This document shows, in pieces, positions 38,453 through 45,745 of a stretch of DNA of 64,000 nucleotides. The DNA comes from CBDFNC01 sp965249895. Lineage in GTDB: Bacteria > Pseudomonadota > Gammaproteobacteria > Enterobacterales > CBDFNC01. The notes under the pieces are model-generated. The model made no database searches, had not been told where the DNA came from, and saw only the letters and a program-made list of their open reading frames with translations. Made by a program: the position numbers and the translations under genes. The stretch's first letter is position 1. Each line of letters starts with the position of its first letter. The stretch is from positions 1-64,000 of the forward strand of contig CBDFNC010000003.1 in NCBI GenBank assembly GCA_965249895.1, read 5' to 3'.

Positions 38453-40615
38453 GTGACAGAAACGAACCATCAGAAAGTGCTTCTGGTAGATGACGAGCCG
38501 AAAAATCTACTGGCCCTCGAAACTCTGCTGGAAGACCTAAACCTGGAAATACATAAGGCAAGCTCAGGCGATGCAGCACTTAAGCTGTGTGCTCAATTTG
38601 AATATTGCCTGATCTTACTGGACGTGCAAATGCCTATAATGGATGGTTTTGAGACCGCCGAATATCTCAGGGCTATCGAAAAAACCCGTTATATCCCCAT
38701 CATTTTCGTTACAGCCATCAATAAGGAGCAGCGCCATATCTTTAAAGGTTATGAAGTCGGTGCGGTGGACTACCTGTTTAAACCTCTGGACTCACACAGC
38801 CTGCTGGCCAAAGTTAAAATATTTGTCCAATTGGATGCCCAGCGAAGAGAAATAGTCGCGCAAACCGCCCATGTTACCGAACTCAAAAAACAGCTGGAGT
38901 TCAAGTTGGCAGCCCAGGAAAAGGAGATAGCGTTACGCACCAGAGCCGAAGCAAAGCTGGAAAGTTATAAATCAGGGCTGGAAATCAAAGTGCATGAGCG
39001 CACCAGAGAGTTACAGGAAGCGCGGCACGAGGCATTGGCTTTTGCCGAACGCGCGAAACAGGCATCCCAGGCAAAAAGTGAGTTTCTCGCTACTATGAGT
39101 CATGAAATACGCACCCCGCTCAACGGTATAATCGGCATGACCCACTTCCTGATTGATTCTCAGCTGGACACTGAGCAAATCGAATTCACCGAAACCATCT
39201 CCAACTCGGCGGATGCCTTACTTCATATCATCAATGATGTTTTAGATTTCTCCAAAATAGAAGCAGGCCGGCTGGAGCTGGAAACTGTATCGTTCAATCT
39301 GCAGGAAGTACTCAATAAACTTATCGAACTTATCGCCTATTCTGCGGAAAAGAAGTCCCTTAACGTCAGTTGTTTCCTGGCCCCTGAGATCCACCCTCAG
39401 CGGCTGGGGGATCCCGTCAGAATAAATCAGATCCTGACCAACCTGGCCAACAATGCGGTGAAATTTACTTCAAGCGGGGAAATAACCATTGAGATAAAAG
39501 CTAAACAGGAGACGCAAGACAGCAGCGAATTATGTTTTAGTGTAAAGGATACGGGAATCGGGATCGACGAAGCAGGTATTCAATCTCTGTTTCAGGCCTT
39601 TAGCCAGGTCGATTCTTCCACCACCCGGAAGTATGGCGGCACCGGGCTGGGTCTGGCCATCAGCAAGAAGCTGGCGGAAATGATGGGTGGCCGCGTTCAG
39701 GTCAGCAGCGAGCCCGGCCATGGCTCGACGTTTTCCGTCCTGTTGCCCCTGCCACAAGATACCAGTAGTGCAGTAAACCCCGCTTTAAACTTGTCACACA
39801 AGCGGGTGCTGATAGTTGATACGTCGCAAACTAATTGTGATGTCATCGCTCGTCAGCTGAACTTTTGGCAATGCACTTGTGTCTGTGCTACCTCGGCAGG
39901 AGAAGCCCTGATTGCACTGGATCAAGCCAAAGCAGCATTTGACCTAATGTTTATCGACAAGTATTTAACCGCCGCTGAAAATACAGGCTTATGGCGCCGA
40001 ATTCAGGCTGATAAGCTACGGCTGGTAACATTAAGTTCAAACCTGAATCGGACCGATGTTAATTGCAGTTTGCAGCTGGACCAATACCCTCGTTTATCGA
40101 AACCACTGAAACAAAGTGAATTACGCCAATGTTGCCTAACTCTGTTCGAGTTAAATCAGGGTCAATCGCTGCAGCCGCCGAGTAAACCAGAACTAACCAA
40201 GTTGCGCAGCCTGCATATTCTGTTGGCGGAAGATGACGAAGTAAATCAGAATGTCGCTAAACGTATGCTAAAAAAACTGGGCCATAGCTGCACTATTGTC
40301 GGCAACGGTGAGATGGCGATTGAAGCGCTAGCAAAGAGCTATTTTGACCTTGTATTAATGGACTGCCAGATGCCAATCTTGGATGGCTTTGAGACCACCC
40401 GAAAGATACGCGGCGGCGCCGGGCAAAACGATATCCCTATCATAGCCCTGACTGCCAATGTCTCTAAAGAAGACAAACAAAGGTGCTTTCAGAGCGGTAT
40501 GGATGATTACCTTTCCAAACCCACGAGACTCGAACAACTGAATAGCTCGCTTAACTTTTGGCAAGATAAACGCCACAACAGCGACAGTCAGACCCAGAAT
40601 AAACAACACAAATAA
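38453..40615 (+). CDS. hybrid kinase with N-terminal receiver (REC-HisKA-HATPase-REC-REC)
   Basis: A 720-aa soluble protein. Receiver 1 (about 8-125) has LILLDVQMPIMDG. A coiled linker leads to HisKA with EFLATMSHEIRTPLNG (about 208-275) and HATPase with GGTGLGLAIS. Receiver 2 (about 445-560) is degenerate around MFIDKYL; receiver 3 (about 590-710) is complete with LVLMDCQMPILDG. There is no membrane segment, so it takes input through its first receiver, probably from the large kinase encoded 115 bp upstream. Start is GTG. Confidence 0.92.
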   Translation: MTETNHQKVLLVDDEPKNLLALETLLEDLNLEIHKASSGDAALKLCAQFEYCLILLDVQMPIMDGFETAEYLRAIEKTRYIPIIFVTAINKEQRHIFKGYEVGAVDYLFKPLDSHSLLAKVKIFVQLDAQRREIVAQTAHVTELKKQLEFKLAAQEKEIALRTRAEAKLESYKSGLEIKVHERTRELQEARHEALAFAERAKQASQAKSEFLATMSHEIRTPLNGIIGMTHFLIDSQLDTEQIEFTETISNSADALLHIINDVLDFSKIEAGRLELETVSFNLQEVLNKLIELIAYSAEKKSLNVSCFLAPEIHPQRLGDPVRINQILTNLANNAVKFTSSGEITIEIKAKQETQDSSELCFSVKDTGIGIDEAGIQSLFQAFSQVDSSTTRKYGGTGLGLAISKKLAEMMGGRVQVSSEPGHGSTFSVLLPLPQDTSSAVNPALNLSHKRVLIVDTSQTNCDVIARQLNFWQCTCVCATSAGEALIALDQAKAAFDLMFIDKYLTAAENTGLWRRIQADKLRLVTLSSNLNRTDVNCSLQLDQYPRLSKPLKQSELRQCCLTLFELNQGQSLQPPSKPELTKLRSLHILLAEDDEVNQNVAKRMLKKLGHSCTIVGNGEMAIEALAKSYFDLVLMDCQMPILDGFETTRKIRGGAGQNDIPIIALTANVSKEDKQRCFQSGMDDYLSKPTRLEQLNSSLNFWQDKRHNSDSQTQNKQHK

Positions 40616-40627
40616 TCAGTGCTGGAG

Positions 40628-41305
40628 CTAAGTCACCGCCACCCCATTAGCCACCAGAGGCAATGAACTGAGGTTCCAGTTCTCTTCCTCTATCTGGTCC
40701 AAAAACATCTGGGTGCGATAAATGGTTTTCCTGAGCAAAGGGTTGGAATGGTGCTTTAACCATTGGTGGCGAGTTTCCACGTAAGCCTTTAACCAACTAC
40801 GCTCATCGCCGCCACTCACTGGCGGCATTGCTCTGAAGCGTTGCCTGAGGAACATCAAGATCCGGCCTGAATGAATAAAGGAATCGTAGATCACCAGGTG
40901 GGCTAATGGCGTCGATAGCTCATGCTGACGCATCCATATTAATGAGGGTTGCCAGTAACTTTCATCGAAAAAATCGTCCTGCGTGCATCGCATCACAGGG
41001 TCTTCCTGACCTGCACGGATCAACAGCGCTTTAAACCGCTCGTCTTCAAACAACTGCCGCTGACCGATCATCTCCAGATAGGGACTTAACTCCTCACTCA
41101 GCTGCCCCCTGTTCTCCACATAACTTTCTATTAGCCTGACCAAGTTACCTTGCTCCGTGGTTTGGCTTCTACCGTAAGTGATCTGCGCAGAGGACTGGAA
41201 ACCGTCCCAATACACGGCCAATGCATGGTATTTTCCCTCTGCCGTACCGGTTTCAAATACATTCACCACCCTTTGGATCAGGGATTTTTGCTGCTCACTA
41301 ACCAT
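40628..41305 (-). CDS. GH46 chitosanase-like protein
   Basis: A 225-aa protein whose N-terminal half (VVNVFETGTAEGKY, then ITYGRSQTTEQGNLVRLI) resembles GH46 chitosanase-type domains; Glu19 in FETG could be the general acid. There is no signal peptide, although polysaccharide hydrolases are normally exported, so it may be cytoplasmic or released in another way. It is convergent with the hybrid kinase gene, 13 bp away. The function is inferred from family resemblance. Confidence 0.75.
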   Translation of the reverse strand: MVSEQQKSLIQRVVNVFETGTAEGKYHALAVYWDGFQSSAQITYGRSQTTEQGNLVRLIESYVENRGQLSEELSPYLEMIGQRQLFEDERFKALLIRAGQEDPVMRCTQDDFFDESYWQPSLIWMRQHELSTPLAHLVIYDSFIHSGRILMFLRQRFRAMPPVSGGDERSWLKAYVETRHQWLKHHSNPLLRKTIYRTQMFLDQIEEENWNLSSLPLVANGVAVT

Positions 41306-41454
41306 TTATCTTTCCCCAAGCTTGTAAATTAATCACCACAAGCCTAGACCAGAGCTGCTATCAATACTGATAAGAATGTAAATAATTTAGACGTTTGCCC
41401 ATGGCCGAATTTAAGTTATCCTAAACCGCAGATAAATAGTGATGGAAACCAGCG

Positions 41455-41580
41455 ATGGAAAAAAAACCTATCTCTGAGCAGGAACTTGATGAGTGGCTGG
41501 AGGCCGTGCATTTTAGTAGCCGTTGTAGCGACCCTGTGGAAGAACCAGCAAAAGCCGAAAAGCAGGAAAAAAAGGGGTAG
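41455..41580 (+). CDS. small acidic/lysine-rich protein of 41 residues
   Basis: An ORF beginning MEKKPISEQELDEWLEAV and ending in a Lys/Glu-rich tail, with stop TAG. It is charged, probably helical, without membrane or signal segments. A weak GGAA precedes the ATG. It is divergent from the chitosanase-like gene and ends just before the 41-bp repeat array. It looks protein-like but has no further support. Confidence 0.45.
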   Translation: MEKKPISEQELDEWLEAVHFSSRCSDPVEEPAKAEKQEKKG

Positions 41581-41590
41581 CCCCCTTTAT

Positions 41591-42533
41591 TCTATTCCTA
41601 GTGCCATAGCTAACGCCGCATCCAGCATCACTCTATTCCTTGTGCCATAGCTAACGCCGTATCCAGCATCACTCTATTCCTTGTGCCATAGCTAACGCCG
41701 TATCCAGCATCACTCTATTCCTTGTGCCATAGCTAACGCCGTATCCAGCATCACTCTATTCCTTGTGCCATAGCTAACGCCGCATCCAGCATCACTCTAT
41801 TCCTTGTGCCATAGCTAACGCCGTATCCAGCATCACTCTATTCCTTGTGCCATAGCTAACGCCGTATCCAGCATCACTCTATTCCTTGTGCCATAGCTAA
41901 CGCCGTATCCAGCATCACTCTATTCCTTGTGCCATAGCTAACGCCGTATCCAGCATCACTCTATTCCTTGTGCCATAGCTAACGCCGCATCCAGCATCAC
42001 TCTATTCCTTGTGCCATAGCTAACGCCGTATCCAGCATCACTCTATTCCTTGTGCCATAGCTAACGCCGTATCCAGCATCACTCTATTCCTTGTGCCATA
42101 GCTAACGCCGTATCCAGCATCACTCTATTCCTTGTGCCATAGCTAACGCCGTATCCAGCATCACTCTATTCCTTGTGCCATAGCTAACGCCGTATCCAGC
42201 ATCACTCTATTCCTTGTGCCATAGCTAACGCCGTATCCAGCATCACTCTATTCCTTGTGCCATAGCTAACGCCGTATCCAGCATCACTCTATTCCTTGTG
42301 CCATAGCTAACGCCGTATCCAGCATCACTCTATTCCTTGTGCCATAGCTAACGCCGCATCCAGCATCACTCTATTCCTTGTGCCATAGCTAACGCCGTAT
42401 CCAGCATCACTCTATTCCTTGTGCCATAGCTAACGCCGTATCCAGCATCACTCTATTCCTTGTGCCATAGCTAACGCCGCATCCAGCATCACTCTATTCC
42501 TTGTGCCATAGCTAACGCCGCATCCAGCATCAC
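41591..42533. repeat. array of 23 tandem 41-bp repeats derived from the epd 3' end
   Basis: Exactly 23 head-to-tail copies of a 41-bp unit, followed at the right by the genuine epd C-terminus as a diverged 24th copy. Copies differ mainly at one C/T position (about six have cgca for cgta) plus one A in the first unit. Read on the minus strand each unit is ATG, 12 more codons (MLD-A/T-ALAMAQGIE) and TGA, where the TGA overlaps the next ATG as TGATG. AAGGA sits eight bases before each ATG, like a ribosome-binding site. The final unit ends in TAA at 41587-41589. There are no unique spacers, so it is not CRISPR. Confidence 0.97.
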
Positions 42534-43546
42534 TCTATTCCTTGTGCCATCACCAATGTCGTATCCAGCATCCGATTGGCAAATCCCCACTCGTTATCAC
42601 ACCAGACCAGGGTCTTAATCAAGTGACTATTACTCACCCGCGTCTGAGTACCATCCACTATGGCGCTATGGGGATCGTGGTTAAAATCTGTGGATACCAA
42701 TGGTGATTCTGTGTAGTCCAAAATAGGCTCCAGCCCCGCCCGCGCCATTTCTCTTATGGCCAGGTTAACATCGTCCACCGACACATCGGTTCTTACGGTG
42801 ACGCTTAAATCCATGGCTGTCACATTAATAGTGGGCACCCTTACCGCTATGGCTTCAAATTTATTGGAAAATTTCGGGTAAATACGTTCGATACCACGGG
42901 CCAGCTTAGTATCAACCGGGATAATCGACTGACTGGCCGCCCGGGTCAGGCGCAGATCTTTATGATAAGCATCGTTCACCTGCTGATCATTCATCGCCGA
43001 ATGTATGGTGGTAATGGTGCCGGACTCTATGCCAAACGCATCATCGAGCACCTTAATTACAGGCACAATACAGTTGGTGGTGCAGGAGCCATTGGAGACA
43101 ATCTTATGCTCCGGCATTAAACCATTGTGGTTAACCCCGTAAATCGCGGTGTAATCCACATCTGCAGCCGCCGGATGGGAAAACAGTACTTTTTTTGCCC
43201 CTGCTTCCAGGTGCGCCAAACCGTCTTCACGAGAACCATATAATCCTGTGCAATCCAGTACTATGTCGACCTGCAGGTCAAACCAGGGTAAGTGCTGAAT
43301 TTCTGGCTGATGCAACAGGCGGATCTTATCGTCACACAGGTAAAGGTGCTCCTGATCATGGCTAACGTTAATCTGGAAGCGGCCATGGCTGGAATCATAT
43401 TGCAGCAGGTGAGCCATGGCTTCCGGCTCCGCCAGCTCGTTAATTGCCACCACCTGGATCTGCTGCTGTTTACCACTTTCATACAGCGCACGTAACACGC
43501 TGCGACCAATTCGACCAAAACCGTTTATTGCAACTTTTAATGCCAT
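42530..43546 (-). CDS. epd: erythrose-4-phosphate dehydrogenase
   Basis: A 338-aa member of the GAPDH family that oxidises erythrose-4-phosphate to 4-phosphoerythronate for pyridoxal phosphate synthesis. It is recognised as Epd rather than GapA by VAINELAEPEAMAHLL, TTIHSAMNDQQV, DYTESPLVSTDFNHDPHSAIVDG and the C-terminus NRMLDTTLVMAQ. The catalytic Cys is in SNGSCTTNC and the His in TTIHSA. In many gammaproteobacteria epd leads an epd-pgk-fba operon; here pgk does not follow, and the stop codon instead abuts the 41-bp repeat array. Confidence 0.93.
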   Translation of the reverse strand: MALKVAINGFGRIGRSVLRALYESGKQQQIQVVAINELAEPEAMAHLLQYDSSHGRFQINVSHDQEHLYLCDDKIRLLHQPEIQHLPWFDLQVDIVLDCTGLYGSREDGLAHLEAGAKKVLFSHPAAADVDYTAIYGVNHNGLMPEHKIVSNGSCTTNCIVPVIKVLDDAFGIESGTITTIHSAMNDQQVNDAYHKDLRLTRAASQSIIPVDTKLARGIERIYPKFSNKFEAIAVRVPTINVTAMDLSVTVRTDVSVDDVNLAIREMARAGLEPILDYTESPLVSTDFNHDPHSAIVDGTQTRVSNSHLIKTLVWCDNEWGFANRMLDTTLVMAQGIE

Positions 43547-43611
43547 CTGAATTCTACCTCTCGCTTAAGCGAGTATTATAAATTTCACGTAATAGGCAGC
43601 CGAGTGTACCT

Positions 43612-43867
43612 CTAATCCTTGGCATCGGCTACATAAGCCTTTAACCCTGCCATATCAACAATATCCACCTTGCCATATCCGGAATTCACCAGCCCCAGCT
43701 CCGCCATTTGATTAAGTTCAAGATGTATTCGTTGCCTGGGTTTATTCACCAGTTCAGCCAGTTCAGCCAGTTGACCCTTGGTGATTGGAATACTCACGGG
43801 CAGATCCAGATCTTTATCGTCCTTGTCCGCCAGCGCTAATAATTGATATGCAATTTGTTGTGCTAGT
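43612..43867 (-). pseudogene. C-terminal fragment of a Crp/Fnr-family regulator
   Basis: The minus strand from about 43867 reads AQQIAYQLLALADKDDKD, then ITKGQLAELAELVNKPRQRI and LNQMAELGLVNSGYG, which is the winged helix-turn-helix of a Crp-family regulator. The cyclic-nucleotide-binding domain and the dimerisation helix are missing. The fragment ends abruptly where RND pump sequence begins on the other strand. A GTG inside could start a 61-aa DNA-binding peptide, but I regard it as a remnant. Confidence 0.72.
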
Positions 43868-44576
43868 GGTTAATGGCTTTGATGTTAAGTTTGAAGATCC
43901 CATTATTCAGCGACGTGATCGTAAGCGTACTCTCACCGTGCTTGCCGATGCGGATTTTGAGTATGACATTTTACCTGCGGAGCTATTTAAACAAGTCCAC
44001 CCTAAGGTAGAAGCAATTGAGCTGCCGCCAGGTTATGAGCTTATATGGGGCGGTGAATACGAGTCGTCCGGTAAAGCCGGCACCGCTTTATTCGCATCTT
44101 TACCTATGGGGTTCCTGATGATGTTCCTGATCACTGTGTTCCTGTTTAATTCGGTGCGAAAGCCTCTGGTGATCTGGTGCTGTGTCCCCTTAGCTATGAT
44201 AGGAATTACCTCAGGTTTATTGGTGATGGGGACGCCATTTGGTTTTATGGCTTTGCTTGGTATGTTAAGCCTGTCTGGCATGCTGCTTAAAAACGGTATC
44301 GTGCTGTTGGATCAAATTAACCTGGATATCGACGCAGGAAAAGAACCCTTTCAGGCTGTGTTCGAATCGACGGTAAGCAGGGTTAGGCCAGTTTGTATGG
44401 CGGCAGTAACAACCATATTAGGTATGTTACCCCTGGTTTCTGATGCTTTCTTTGAATCCATGGTGGCGGTGATCATGTTTGGCTTGGGTGTGGCGACCTT
44501 GTTGACTCTGATTATCGTGCCTGTGCTTTACACCATTTTCTTTGGAATTAAATACCGGAACTACAAAGATTTTTAA
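43858..44576 (+). pseudogene. C-terminal fragment of an RND efflux pump
   Basis: About 238 residues matching the end of AcrB/MexB-type permeases: FEDPIIQRRDRKRTLTVLAD, the membrane segments from ASLPMGFLMMFL onward, SLSGMLLKNGIVLLDQI and STVSRVRPVCMAAVTTI, to the normal C-terminus. Some 800 N-terminal residues are absent. The open frame continues upstream only because it reads through the antisense of the Crp fragment. This cannot form a working pump. Confidence 0.85.
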
Positions 44577-44583
44577 AGCGAGT

Positions 44584-44607
44584 CCCCCCGGCGGCAGTCG
44601 GGGGTAT
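44584..44607. terminator. hairpin between convergent genes
   Basis: CCCCCGGC and GTCGGGGG arms flank a short loop, between the RND fragment and the M48 peptidase stop. A T-rich stretch follows on the plus side, so it could serve as terminator there. Confidence 0.5.
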
Positions 44608-45707
44608 TATTTATCAATGGGATCCACTGTTCCCTTAGAATTGCTAACCGCTAAGGGGGAATATTCGAAGTAGACCAGCCGTCTTAACCTGCGTATCCGT
44701 TCTCCAATAGGAGGGTGGCTCAGCAAAATCGGCGGCAGTTTATGCCTTCCCAGAGCTGGCGCCAGGTGTCGCGGAGACATTTTCTGATATAGGTCCATTT
44801 TTTTCAGAGCACAGATTAAAGGTCGCGCCGACCCTAGCAGCAATGCGGAGCCAAGATCTGCGTTATACTCCCTTGCCCTGGCCAGCGCTAGCTGGATCAC
44901 ATCTGTCATCACAGGGGTCAGGATCAGCGCCAGCAGAGGAAACAATGGGACACTCCACCAACCCATAAACACCATGGGCAGACTTATCATTAACAGTAAA
45001 ATGCCCAGTAATGAAAAGAGCTTTGCCAGCCTGACTGTCACTTCAGTAATACTCAATACCACCAGGTCCCGGTTTAAAATATGACTCACCTCATGCCCTA
45101 ATACACCGGCAAGTTCGTTGATATCTAGTTTATCCAAAATCTCGCTGGATAAAGCAATAGCACAGTTTTTAGGAGGCCCTAAGGCGAATGCATTCAGGTC
45201 ATTGCTGGGGACTAAGTAAAGCTCAGGAGTAACAGGAAGGCGGGCGCGTCTGGTGACCTGGTTTAAAACTCGAAACAACTCCGGATGGTGCTTACTATCC
45301 AGTAACTCTCCCCGGCACATACTTAACATAACCTGAGGTGATATAACAGGTTGCACCAGGTAGGCCATCAATAAACCGATAAAGGTGAGCCACAACCAGC
45401 CTTCACCGAACAGCACATAAGCCAGATAAACCAATATCAGGGCACAGCAAGCTATGGAGAGTATGGAGTGTAACCAGTTCCCAAATTTGTGTGACCTTGT
45501 AATTGCGTGACAATTAGCCCCTATCACCGACCACTCCGAAAAGTGTTTACCTGCTCTTATTAGATTAGTTGGGAGAATACTATTTCGAAAAAATATAGCG
45601 CCAGATAAGCATGATAAAAGCATCAAATTAGCAAAATTAATGATCTGTTCGGAAAAAAAAGAGTAATAGTTATATTCGGATAAAGCCGGATCGCTAGGCC
45701 ATAGCAA
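44607..45707 (-). CDS. M48 family membrane metallopeptidase
   Basis: A 366-aa HtpX-type zinc protease. The motif GVLGHEVSHILNRD (about residues 201-214) holds the HExxH zinc site, and ARAREYNADLGSALLLG supplies the third ligand. Two N-terminal and two later hydrophobic segments anchor it in the membrane; the N-terminal 60 residues are unusual. It would degrade misfolded membrane or periplasmic proteins. The apparent start is TTG only three bases from the start of the divergent diguanylate cyclase frame, so the true start may be further in (ATG at 45623). Confidence 0.8.
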   Translation of the reverse strand: MLWPSDPALSEYNYYSFFSEQIINFANLMLLSCLSGAIFFRNSILPTNLIRAGKHFSEWSVIGANCHAITRSHKFGNWLHSILSIACCALILVYLAYVLFGEGWLWLTFIGLLMAYLVQPVISPQVMLSMCRGELLDSKHHPELFRVLNQVTRRARLPVTPELYLVPSNDLNAFALGPPKNCAIALSSEILDKLDINELAGVLGHEVSHILNRDLVVLSITEVTVRLAKLFSLLGILLLMISLPMVFMGWWSVPLFPLLALILTPVMTDVIQLALARAREYNADLGSALLLGSARPLICALKKMDLYQKMSPRHLAPALGRHKLPPILLSHPPIGERIRRLRRLVYFEYSPLAVSNSKGTVDPIDK

Positions 45708-45745
45708 ACATGAAGTTTGTCATCAGGGAGAGAGCATCAATCACC

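Noticed and set aside
41591..42533. Possible CRISPR array
   Set aside because: The repeats are directly adjacent with no unique spacers, derive from epd, and no cas gene is near.
43785..43857. N-terminal extension of the RND fragment
   Set aside because: This part is antisense to the Crp-family helix-turn-helix and is open only by chance.
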